Shown: piece after piece, positions 5,736 through 12,425 of the stretch | How the letters are laid out: each line of letters opens with the position of its first letter | Numbering within the stretch: position 1 is the stretch's first letter | Source of the DNA: CAYLSV01 sp964386435 | Lineage (GTDB): Bacteria > Planctomycetota > Phycisphaerae > Tepidisphaerales > Tepidisphaeraceae | Direction: 5' to 3' | DNA: 12,544 bases | Assembly (NCBI GenBank): GCA_964386435.1 | Contig: CAYLSV010000101.1 | Span: 1-12,544, forward strand | Translations under genes and position numbers: made by a program | The notes under the pieces: model-generated | What the model was told of the DNA's origin: nothing | What the model saw: the letters and a program-made list of their open reading frames with translations, nothing else | Databases searched by the model: none

Positions 5736-8408
5736 ATGACCTTGTCGCGCTTGTGGGTGTGTTGCCTTGTGCTGATTCTTCCGGGCGTCGCCGTGGCCGG
5801 GTCGCTGGCGAAGCTGTCGCCGGGCCAGGAGGTGACGTACGTGGAGGTCGGCTCGTGGAACGATGGCGTTGTCAAGCAGGTGCGGGGCAACCTGGTGCTC
5901 GTGCAGAACGCGTATTTTGAGAAGCAGGTGTATTGGGTGTGGGTGGCCCGCGACCAGGTGCGGGCCAAGGGCGAGACGCACGCGGGGCCCGGCCTGCGGT
6001 ATCGCATCCGCGAAACGCTGAGCACCCGCAGCATCGAGAAGGCACTGGCCGCCGCTCAGCACAAGCTGGCGGTGCGGCTGGCCTCCGACGACGAGGCGGC
6101 CAAGCCGCTGTTCAAGCCGGTTGAGTTGCCCGCATCCGCGCTTGCTGGTGACGCGGAGGCACCCACGCCCGAGGCCGCCGCCGAGCCGGTTGAGCCGAAG
6201 AAGCCGGCGGCCCGGCCGGTGTTCAAGCCGCTGCGCCCGGGCCAGAAGGTCTCAATGGTGCGGGGCAGCAACCGCTGGCGGGACGAGGCCATTGTCAAGC
6301 GGGTCAGCGGCAGCTTGGTGCTTGTCCACACCGGCCCGTTCGAGGGGCAGGACCATTGGCAGTGGGTCGCCCGCGATCAGTTGCGTGCCCCCGGCGAGAC
6401 GCACGACGGGCCGGCGTTTCGCTATCAGATCAACGAGCGGTTGGTGTTCAGCAGCCAGGACGAGGCGCTGGCCGAGGCCCTTGAGGAATTGCGCGAACGC
6501 CTCGCCGAGCAGCCGCCGGAGTTGACCCGCGGCCTTTCGGCGGGTGACGACGCAATAGCGGCCGCCGATGATCCGGGCATTGCCGATGATCCCGTCGCCG
6601 CCGCCGATGATGCACCGCCGCCGGTCGCGGCCGTCGACATGCCGGACCCGGAGCTGGGCCAGGCGGTGCGGGTCCATGACGGCCGTGATTGGGAGGACGG
6701 CGTGGTTCAACAACTGGCCGGCGGCCTGGTGCTGATTTCCCCGGAGAAGTGGCAGCACAACACGTCGTTCTGGACATGGGTCCGCCGCGAGCAGGTGCGC
6801 ATGCCCGGCGAGACGCACGAGCCGCCCGTGAAGGCCAACCAGCTCGACGAAAGGCTTTTCCGCGACAGCATCGAACAGGGCCTCATCAAGGCCCAGCGGG
6901 CAATGCAGGACATGGAACCGGTGCGTGCGTCGGCGGTCCTTGTCAAGATGACCCAGCGGACGCTGCCGCGGGAGACGCCGTTCCGTTACAAGCCCAGCGA
7001 TTCGGTGCCGACGATCGACAAGCTATCGCTCAAACTTCCCGGGGAACTCGATAAATTCGGCACCGTCCGGTACCTGTCCGGCGACAACCCGGCCTTGGCC
7101 GTTTCGCGGCTCATTGGGTTCATTCAGACCGAGTCGGTGGCCGTCGACATCGTCACGCTTGACGACCAGTCGGTGACAACCATCAAGATCCCCAAAAGCT
7201 ACCGGATGGCGGACGTGAGCGGCGACCGGCAAAAGCTGCTGGCGCGTAGCGTGGGCTCGAGCGTTCAGGAGAAGAGCCGCCTGCAGATGTTTGATATCGT
7301 TGACGCCGGCGTGGAGCCGGTGAAGGCGGTCCGGCCGTTCGGCGACGGCGAGATCAGCAGCGCCTCCTTCATCGGCGAGCGCGACCGCGTCATGGTCCGC
7401 GGCGAGAACAATCGGCTGCAGATGTTCAACTCGGCCGACCTTGACGGCGGCTGGCAGATGACGCTGGAGCAGGGCAGGGTCGGGGTCCGCCCCGACGAAC
7501 AGGTTCTGGCCGTGGTGGTCGGGTCGCGGATCCACCTCATCGACCTCGACGGCCTGCCGCTTGCCACGCTCGATGGCACGGTGGAGAAGGCCCGGTCCCT
7601 CACGTTCAACGTTGACGGGACGAAGTTGGCGGCGTCGACACAAGACCACCGGCTGATGGTGTGGGACCTGACCACCGGCCAGCGGACGCTGAACGTGTTG
7701 CTGCCCCGTCTGGCGGTCAACCTGCGGTTCATCCATCGCGACCTGCTGCTCAACGGCACGAACCTGATCGATCCGACGACCGGCGGCACGGTGTGGCAGT
7801 ACAAATTGAACATGACCGATCGCCTGCTTTGGGTGGGCGACACGCTGCTGCGCTTCGACGAGGGTCGCGGCAACGGGCCGTACAAGATTACCAGCCTTCG
7901 GCCGCCGCACCCCGACGCCTTGCTCGCGGCGCGCACGGTCACCACGCGGCAGGTGCTCGACGAAGGGTCGAGCGTCAAGCTGAGCGTCAAAGGTCTGCCC
8001 GGCGGCCAACGGGCGGCGGTGGAGAAGCGGCTCACCGAGCAACTTGCCGCGCGTGGCATTACCGTCGACGCGGGGGCCGAGGTCGAAGTTCGCGTGATCA
8101 GTGAGAAGGGCGAAACCGTCCAGCAGGAGTACGAAGAGGGCTTTGGCTTCCGCAAGAACAGCGTCGGCACGGCCACCATCCGGCGGTTGAAACACCGTTA
8201 CGAAATTCGCGGCTTCGACGGCGAGATTCTCTACCAACGCGCCGGCGACTTCCTCACGCCATTCAACATCCGCCGTGAAGAGGGGCAAACGCTGCAGGGG
8301 GCGATTGATGCGGCCCGCCAACGCAGCTACGTCTTCTTCGACCGCATTGTCTTGCCCGAGGCGCTAACGGTGACATCCTCGCCGATCCGCGAGTCGCCGA
8401 TGTGGTGA
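5736..8408 (+). CDS. Large secreted protein: three Tudor/agenet-like repeats, a propeller-like region and a novel C-terminal domain
   Basis: The 890-residue product starts with a signal peptide (MTLSRLWVCCLVLILPGVAVAGS). Residues 26-111, 165-257 and 305-392 are three copies of one domain. Each has a basic strand pair W-x-(D)-(G/E)-x-V-(K/Q)-x-(V/L), LVL(V/I), a W-x-W-V strand, (R/K)-(D/E)-Q-(V/L)-R, an invariant GETH (79-82, 220-223, 358-361) and a trailing helix. Linkers at 112-164 and 258-304 are Ala/Asp/Pro-rich and probably flexible. Residues 440-720 show WD40-like strands, best at ARSLTFNVDGTKLAAS and HRLMVWDLTTGQ (619-649), suggesting a degenerate beta-propeller. Residues 745-880 form a further domain (helix AAVEKRLTEQLAARG, strand EVEVRVISE) that I do not recognise. 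It is likely a periplasmic or surface binding scaffold; no catalytic motif is seen. ATG 5736 is chosen because it opens the signal peptide; a TTG at 5718 is less likely. Confidence 0.82.
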   Translation: MTLSRLWVCCLVLILPGVAVAGSLAKLSPGQEVTYVEVGSWNDGVVKQVRGNLVLVQNAYFEKQVYWVWVARDQVRAKGETHAGPGLRYRIRETLSTRSIEKALAAAQHKLAVRLASDDEAAKPLFKPVELPASALAGDAEAPTPEAAAEPVEPKKPAARPVFKPLRPGQKVSMVRGSNRWRDEAIVKRVSGSLVLVHTGPFEGQDHWQWVARDQLRAPGETHDGPAFRYQINERLVFSSQDEALAEALEELRERLAEQPPELTRGLSAGDDAIAAADDPGIADDPVAAADDAPPPVAAVDMPDPELGQAVRVHDGRDWEDGVVQQLAGGLVLISPEKWQHNTSFWTWVRREQVRMPGETHEPPVKANQLDERLFRDSIEQGLIKAQRAMQDMEPVRASAVLVKMTQRTLPRETPFRYKPSDSVPTIDKLSLKLPGELDKFGTVRYLSGDNPALAVSRLIGFIQTESVAVDIVTLDDQSVTTIKIPKSYRMADVSGDRQKLLARSVGSSVQEKSRLQMFDIVDAGVEPVKAVRPFGDGEISSASFIGERDRVMVRGENNRLQMFNSADLDGGWQMTLEQGRVGVRPDEQVLAVVVGSRIHLIDLDGLPLATLDGTVEKARSLTFNVDGTKLAASTQDHRLMVWDLTTGQRTLNVLLPRLAVNLRFIHRDLLLNGTNLIDPTTGGTVWQYKLNMTDRLLWVGDTLLRFDEGRGNGPYKITSLRPPHPDALLAARTVTTRQVLDEGSSVKLSVKGLPGGQRAAVEKRLTEQLAARGITVDAGAEVEVRVISEKGETVQQEYEEGFGFRKNSVGTATIRRLKHRYEIRGFDGEILYQRAGDFLTPFNIRREEGQTLQGAIDAARQRSYVFFDRIVLPEALTVTSSPIRESPMW

Positions 8409-8418
8409 GGCGGCCACC

Positions 8419-8424
8419 TAGGCT
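8419..8424 (+). promoter_or_regulatory. Candidate -10 box (TAGGCT) for panC
   Basis: TAGGCT lies six bases (CGGCGG) before ATG 8431, within the 22-base gap after the large secreted protein gene. Confidence 0.5.
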
Positions 8425-8430
8425 CGGCGG

Positions 8431-9288
8431 ATGAAGATCGTCGAGACGGCAGAAGCGTTACGCGAGGCACGGCGGGAGGTGGGCGGCGTCGTCGGGTTCG
8501 TGCCGACGATGGGGGCGTTGCATGCCGGGCACGTGGCACTGCTGGAGGCGGCGCGAGGGCGGGCGGATCATGTATTGGCGAGCGTTTTCGTCAATCCGAC
8601 GCAGTTCGGGTCGGGGGAGGATCTGGCAAGGTACCCGCGGCCAATCGAGGCGGATCTGGCCAAGTGCGAGGCGGCGGGGGTCGATGTGGTGTTCGTGCCG
8701 AAAGTGGAGGAGCTCTACCCGGCAAATCGGGCGGAGGTGATGGTCGATGTGCCGGGGCTGACGGGTGTGTTGGAGGGGCGGCATCGGCCGGGGCATTTTC
8801 GGGGGGTTTGCCTGATCGTGACGAAGCTGCTCAACCTGGTGCGGCCCGACCTGGCGTTCTTCGGGCTGAAGGATTACCAGCAGTTCCGCGTGATCGAGGC
8901 GCTGGCGACGGGGCTGGATCTGGGGGTGGAGATCGTCGGTTGCCCGACGGTGCGGGAGGCAGACGGGCTGGCGCTGTCCAGCCGCAACGTCTACCTCTCG
9001 CCCGACGAGCGGCGGCGTGCGCTGGCGATCCCGAACGGCCTCACCGAGGCGCGGCGGCAGCACGCGGGCGGCGTCACGCAGACCAATCGCCTAATCAGCA
9101 CGGTGCGAAACATGCTGCTCGACCCGGGCGATCTGGGCCGGGTGCCGGTGAGCATCGACTACGTCGCCGCGGTGGACGGCCGAACCCTGCGGGACGTGCA
9201 GGCGGCCGATGAACACACCGTCCTGCTCGTCGCCGCCCGCGTCGGCCGGACGCGGCTGATCGACAACGTCGCGCTCGCCGCGTGGTAG
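8431..9288 (+). CDS. panC: Pantothenate synthetase (pantoate--beta-alanine ligase)
   Basis: This 285-residue cytoplasmic enzyme joins pantoate and beta-alanine using ATP, in the pathway to coenzyme A. Family motifs appear in order: VPTMGALHAGH (24-34, the HxGH nucleotide-binding signature), FVNPTQF (53-59), GRHRPGHFRGV (116-126), FGLKDYQQ (144-151) and DGLALSSRNVYLS (178-190, KMSKS-equivalent). Length is normal. In the family KDYQQ usually follows FGE; here it is FGL, a minor variation. No panB or panD is adjacent. The start is fixed by the first strand (MKIVET) and by TAGGCT six bases upstream. The stop TAG lies 12 bases before lgt and contributes to its candidate -10. Confidence 0.95.
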   Translation: MKIVETAEALREARREVGGVVGFVPTMGALHAGHVALLEAARGRADHVLASVFVNPTQFGSGEDLARYPRPIEADLAKCEAAGVDVVFVPKVEELYPANRAEVMVDVPGLTGVLEGRHRPGHFRGVCLIVTKLLNLVRPDLAFFGLKDYQQFRVIEALATGLDLGVEIVGCPTVREADGLALSSRNVYLSPDERRRALAIPNGLTEARRQHAGGVTQTNRLISTVRNMLLDPGDLGRVPVSIDYVAAVDGRTLRDVQAADEHTVLLVAARVGRTRLIDNVALAAW

Positions 9289-9291
9289 ACT
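9286..9291 (+). promoter_or_regulatory. Candidate -10 box (TAGACT) for lgt, overlapping the panC stop codon
   Basis: The TAG of TAGACT is the panC stop. The box ends nine bases before ATG 9301, the longest such spacing in the window, so a leader of two or three bases is possible. Confidence 0.38.
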
Positions 9292-9300
9292 GCTCCGCCC

Positions 9301-10263
9301 ATGCTCGACACGCTGCTGCGCATCCCGATTCCCGGCACCGACTGGTCGATCCCGATCCACGGCTACGGGCTGATGCTGGTGATCGGCTTCTTCGCCGCGC
9401 TCGAGATCGCCAAGCGGCTGGGGCCGCGGGTGGGGGTGAAGGCGGAGTGGTTCCAGAACGCGCTGCTCATCGCCATCGTCGCCGGCGTCGTCGGGTCACG
9501 GCTGTCGCACGTGCTGGAGAACTGGTCGATTTACACCGACCCGAAGCGGAGTTTTTCGGGGAACTTTTTCGCCGCCATCAACATCACCAGCGGCGGGCTG
9601 ACCTTTTACGGCGGGCTGATCCTGGCGGGGCTGTGCGTGTTCGCGTACGCCGTCTGGTCGAAGATCCCGGTGCGGCCGACGATGGACGCGGCGGCGCCAG
9701 CGATCGTCGTGGGGTTGGCGTTCGGGCGGATCGGGTGCCTGCTGCACGGCTGCTGCTACGGCGGGGTGTGCAGCCCGGACGCGGTGCCGTGGGCGGTGCA
9801 GTTTCCGTACGGCTCGCCGGCCTACGTCGCCCACGTCGAGGCCGAGCCGCCGTTGGTGACGCCGCCGCCGCAGTTGGTGCGCGACGGCCGACTGGTGCCG
9901 CCGGCAAGTGCCGAGCGCGACCCGGTGATGGCCCCGGCGGCCGAGGCGGCACGCTCGCGGCACGTCCACCCGGCCCAGATCTACAGCTCGATCAACGCGT
10001 TCCTGCTCACGGCGATGTTGGCCGTCTACTTCTTCGTGCCGCACGTGGCCGGGCGGGGGTTCGCGTGGATGCTGATGCTGGCCGGGTCATCGCGGTTCTT
10101 GCTGGAGACCCTGCGGGCGGAGCCGGCGGTGGCGGGCAACTTCAGCTTCAGCATGATTGTTGGGTTGCTGCTGGTCGTCCTGGGGGCGGTGCTGTGGTTC
10201 GTGTTCGGTAGAGTCGGCGGCACGCTCGATCTGCGAAACCCCGTTGAACCCGCGACGACGTGA
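9301..10263 (+). CDS. lgt: Prolipoprotein diacylglyceryl transferase (Lgt), variant signature
   Basis: This 320-residue inner-membrane enzyme transfers diacylglycerol from phosphatidylglycerol to the lipobox cysteine of prolipoproteins. Family marks are HGYGLMLVIGF (20-30) opening the first membrane segment, GGLTFYGG (98-105), GRIGCLLHGCCYGG (142-155), HPAQIYSS (223-230) and SRFLLETLR (264-272). Several hydrophobic segments match the multi-pass topology. Compared with E. coli Lgt, the GRIGNFxNGE signature has Cys for Asn and lacks the Glu, and the position of H103 (FHGG) is Tyr. Such GRIGC..GCCYG forms occur in divergent Lgts. A Pro/Ala-rich stretch at about 176-222 lengthens the loop before HPAQIY, making the protein longer than the usual ~270-290. 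The ATG at 9301 directly precedes the amphipathic N-terminus. Confidence 0.9.
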   Translation: MLDTLLRIPIPGTDWSIPIHGYGLMLVIGFFAALEIAKRLGPRVGVKAEWFQNALLIAIVAGVVGSRLSHVLENWSIYTDPKRSFSGNFFAAINITSGGLTFYGGLILAGLCVFAYAVWSKIPVRPTMDAAAPAIVVGLAFGRIGCLLHGCCYGGVCSPDAVPWAVQFPYGSPAYVAHVEAEPPLVTPPPQLVRDGRLVPPASAERDPVMAPAAEAARSRHVHPAQIYSSINAFLLTAMLAVYFFVPHVAGRGFAWMLMLAGSSRFLLETLRAEPAVAGNFSFSMIVGLLLVVLGAVLWFVFGRVGGTLDLRNPVEPATT

Positions 10264-10294
10264 GGTAGCTGCGGCTCAACGAGCCGCAGTCCGG
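10264..10294 (+). repeat. Palindromic intergenic repeat, copy A
   Basis: A perfect 9-bp stem CTGCGGCTC/GAGCCGCAG (10269-10277 and 10281-10289) with loop AAC is flanked by GGTAG and TCCGG. The flanks and outer stem match copies B and C near 11.8 kb. The repeat starts one base after the lgt stop. There is no T tract, so a simple intrinsic terminator is not supported, although the hairpin could still affect mRNA ends. Confidence 0.7.
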
Positions 10295-10310
10295 ACAACG
10301 CGCTCGACAA

Positions 10311-10340
10311 TTGGTGAACCCGCGGCCCATCCGTTAGCCT
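10311..10340 (+). promoter_or_regulatory. Candidate promoter (TTGGTG-N18-TAGCCT) for the symporter gene
   Basis: TAGCCT (10335-10340) lies seven bases (GCGGCGC) before ATG 10348. TTGGTG (10311-10316) is a partial -35 match at 18-base spacing. It is one of only two places in the window where a -35 can be suggested. Confidence 0.45.
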
Positions 10341-10347
10341 GCGGCGC

Positions 10348-11796
10348 ATGAGCGACGCGAGCAAGGTGCTGGGCTTCCCGCTGTGGGCGTTGATCCTCGG
10401 CAGCATCGTGCTGGGCGTGATCGTCGGCGTCGCGCTCAACGCCACGGCGTACGAGTCGATCTCGGCCGCCGCCGAGTCGCAGGTGCTGGCCGAGGCGTAC
10501 CCGGATGTCGACCCGGACGACTACACCATCGGCCAGCAACAGGCGCAGTCGAAGGCGATCCGCGACGCCGCCGAGGCGGAGTTCGAGGGCAATCGGTACG
10601 GCGGCCTGATCGGCTTGCTGGCCGACGGCTTCCTGAAGCTGCTGCGGGCGATCGTCGTGCCGCTGGTGTTCCTATCGCTCGCCAGCGGCGTCATCGGCCT
10701 GGGCGACCCCGGCCGCTTAAGCAAGATGGGCGGCAAGACGCTGCTGTGGTACGTGACGACTTCAATCCTCGCGTTGCTCACCGGGCTCGTCGTGGTCAAC
10801 GTGCTGCGGCCGGGCGTGAATCCGGGCGAGGGTTTGATCGCGGCCGTCGCGGCGGCGGCGGACGAGAAGTCCGGGCAGCCGGCGATGGATGATGTGCCCG
10901 ACTCGGTGTGGGGCGTGTTGCTGGACATGCTGCCCAACAACCCGATCGCCGACGCCGCCGAGGGCAACCTGTTCGGCGTCATCGTCGCCGCCATCGCGTT
11001 GGGCGTGGCGATCCTGTTCCTCGTGCCGGCGCAGCGGACGGTGCTCAGCGACATCATCACGGCGCTGTTCGAGGCGGTCATGAAGATCACCGTCTTCATC
11101 CTCGCCCTCGCCCCGATCGGCATCTTCGCCCTCATCGCCCGGCTCGTGGCGATCAGCGGACCGGAGGTGTTTCTGGATCTCATCTGGTACATCGTCGCGG
11201 TGGCCGTGGCATTGGCGATCCACTTTTTCCTCACGCTGCCGCTGCTGCTCAAGGTGCTCACCGGCCGCAGTGCCTACCGCATGCTCGGCCCGATGAGCCC
11301 GGCGCTGCTCACCGGCTTCAGCACCGCCAGCTCCAGCGGCACGCTGCCGCTCACGCTCGAGCGGCTCGAGGACGGCGTGGGCGTCAACAACAAGGTCGGC
11401 AGCTTCGTCCTGCCGCTGGGGGCGACGATCAACATGGACGGCACGGCGCTCTACGAGGTCGTCGCCACCATCTTCGTCGCCCAAGCGTACGCCGCCGTCG
11501 CCGGGTTCGATCTGACGATCGCCGACCAGTTCACCATTGTCCTCCTCGCCCTGGCCGTCAGCATCGGCGCGGCCGGCATCCCCTCGGCCGGCCTCGTGAT
11601 GATGGTCGTGATCTTCCAAGCCGTCGGCCTGCCGCTGGAGCTGACGGCCCTGCTGTGGAGCGTCGACCGCGTTCTGGACATGGCCCGCACGACCACCAAC
11701 ATCTGGTCCGACACCGTCGGCGCCACCGCCGTCGCCCACTTCGAGAACGAGATCGACGAATCCGGCCCGATCGGCAAGCAACGGGCCGCGGCGTAG
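10348..11796 (+). CDS. Dicarboxylate/amino acid:cation symporter (DAACS/SDF family)
   Basis: This 482-residue inner-membrane carrier belongs to the glutamate/aspartate transporter family that uses Na+ or H+ gradients. Signature elements are SSSGTLPLTLERL (328-340, hairpin 1), NMDGTALYE (362-370, the TM7 NMDGT motif), GAAGIPSAGLVMM (407-419, hairpin 2) and DRVLDMARTTTNIWSD (440-455). In TM8, D444, R447, N451 and D455 match the substrate-contacting D394, R397, N401 and D405 of GltPh. The Arg predicts an acidic substrate such as aspartate or glutamate. An extra polar segment of about 50 residues (32-84, Glu/Ala/Asp-rich) sits between the first and second hydrophobic segments, and another polar loop lies at about 155-186. 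The ion and exact substrate are unresolved. It is flanked on both sides by palindromic repeats. Confidence 0.92.
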   Translation: MSDASKVLGFPLWALILGSIVLGVIVGVALNATAYESISAAAESQVLAEAYPDVDPDDYTIGQQQAQSKAIRDAAEAEFEGNRYGGLIGLLADGFLKLLRAIVVPLVFLSLASGVIGLGDPGRLSKMGGKTLLWYVTTSILALLTGLVVVNVLRPGVNPGEGLIAAVAAAADEKSGQPAMDDVPDSVWGVLLDMLPNNPIADAAEGNLFGVIVAAIALGVAILFLVPAQRTVLSDIITALFEAVMKITVFILALAPIGIFALIARLVAISGPEVFLDLIWYIVAVAVALAIHFFLTLPLLLKVLTGRSAYRMLGPMSPALLTGFSTASSSGTLPLTLERLEDGVGVNNKVGSFVLPLGATINMDGTALYEVVATIFVAQAYAAVAGFDLTIADQFTIVLLALAVSIGAAGIPSAGLVMMVVIFQAVGLPLELTALLWSVDRVLDMARTTTNIWSDTVGATAVAHFENEIDESGPIGKQRAAA

Positions 11797-11816
11797 GTGC
11801 AAGGTTGAGAGTTGTG

Positions 11817-11848
11817 GGTAGCTGCGACCGCACCTGGTCGCAGTCCGG
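11817..11848 (+). repeat. Palindromic intergenic repeat, copy B
   Basis: GGTAGCTGCGACC, loop GCACCT, then GGTCGCAGTCCGG form an 8-bp stem CTGCGACC/GGTCGCAG (11822-11829 and 11836-11843). It differs from copy C, which is inverted 13 bases downstream, at three of 32 positions. Copies B and C can also pair through 14-base outer arms (11816-11829 with 11881-11894). Confidence 0.75.
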
Positions 11849-11861
11849 GCCGCGCGACCGA

Positions 11862-11893
11862 CCGGGCTGCGACCAAGTGTGGTCGCAGCTACC
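11862..11893 (-). repeat. Palindromic intergenic repeat, copy C (inverted relative to B)
   Basis: Read on the minus strand it is GGTAGCTGCGACC, loop ACACTT, GGTCGCAGCCCGG. Stem arms are 11867-11874 and 11881-11888. The inverted pairing with copy B resembles the paired arrangement of REP/BIME-type elements. No coding sequence is present in this 119-base gap. Confidence 0.75.
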
Positions 11894-11904
11894 CGGACAA
11901 GAGC

Positions 11905-11910
11905 TACGGT
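11905..11910 (+). promoter_or_regulatory. Candidate -10 box (TACGGT) for the carbonic anhydrase gene
   Basis: TACGGT ends five bases (GCTTT) before ATG 11916 and begins 11 bases after the inverted repeat pair. Confidence 0.45.
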
Positions 11911-11915
11911 GCTTT

Positions 11916-12425
11916 ATGCCCTTGTTTCGCCGCCGTTCAGATGTCTTGCTCGCTCATAACGCCACCGTTGTCGGCGATGTAACGCTCGCGGCCAGGGCGT
12001 CGGTTTGGTTCGGAGCGGTGGTGCGGGGTGATGTTGCGCCAATCACGATCGGCCGGGGCACGAACGTGCAGGACAATGCCGTCGTGCATTGCGACAGCGG
12101 CGTGCCGAACCACATTGGCGATCGCGTCACCATCGGCCACTCTGCCATCGTCCACGGCAAGGCCATCGGCGACGGCACGCTCATCGGCATGGGGGCGAAG
12201 GTGCTCGGCGAGACGGTGATCGGCAAAGGTTGCCTCATCGCCGCCGGGGCGCTGGTGCCGCCGCGGATGGAGGTGCCCGACGGCATGCTCGCCGTCGGCG
12301 TCCCGGCGAAAATCGTGCGCCCGGTGAACGCCGAGGAGCAAAAGTACCTCGCGTGGCTCGCCGGGCACTACGTCGAGCTGGCAACGAAGTACGCCGCCGG
12401 GGAGTTCGACGAGACGGTGAGGTGA
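11916..12425 (+). CDS. Gamma-class carbonic anhydrase family protein (left-handed beta-helix)
   Basis: This 169-residue protein shows the hexapeptide repeats of a left-handed beta-helix trimer (for example SVWFGAVVRGD, TIGRGTNVQDNAVVH, HIGDRVTIGHSAIVHG, TLIGMGAKVLG). The three zinc histidines of gamma carbonic anhydrases are present as H58 (VVH), H75 (IGH) and H80 (IVH). R37/D39 (RGD) and Q52/D53 are the usual conserved partners. A C-terminal helix follows (NAEEQKYLAWLAGHYVELATKYA). The extended N-terminus and acidic loop of archaeal Cam are absent, so it is of the shorter CamH/YrdA type. Not all of that type have measurable CO2 hydration activity, so carbonic anhydrase is likely but not certain. 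It is cytoplasmic, with no signal peptide. ATG 11916 is the first Met before the helix. Confidence 0.88.
   Translation: MPLFRRRSDVLLAHNATVVGDVTLAARASVWFGAVVRGDVAPITIGRGTNVQDNAVVHCDSGVPNHIGDRVTIGHSAIVHGKAIGDGTLIGMGAKVLGETVIGKGCLIAAGALVPPRMEVPDGMLAVGVPAKIVRPVNAEEQKYLAWLAGHYVELATKYAAGEFDETVR

Noticed and set aside
7023..8321. Minus-strand open frame of 432 codons inside the large secreted protein gene
   Set aside because: Antisense shadow without start signal, domain or export sequence; the plus strand has clear repeats.
10269..10289. Rho-independent terminator after lgt
   Set aside because: The stem is strong but no T-rich tract follows, and the same sequence recurs elsewhere as a repeat, so it is listed as a repeat.
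10521..11802. Minus-strand open frames within the symporter gene (246 and 346 codons)
   Set aside because: His/Arg/Asp-rich or Ser/Thr-rich shadows of a transporter with all family motifs on the plus strand.
11816..11894. CRISPR or tRNA-like structure between the symporter and carbonic anhydrase genes
   Set aside because: Only two units, in inverted orientation, without spacers; no cloverleaf or anticodon arm.
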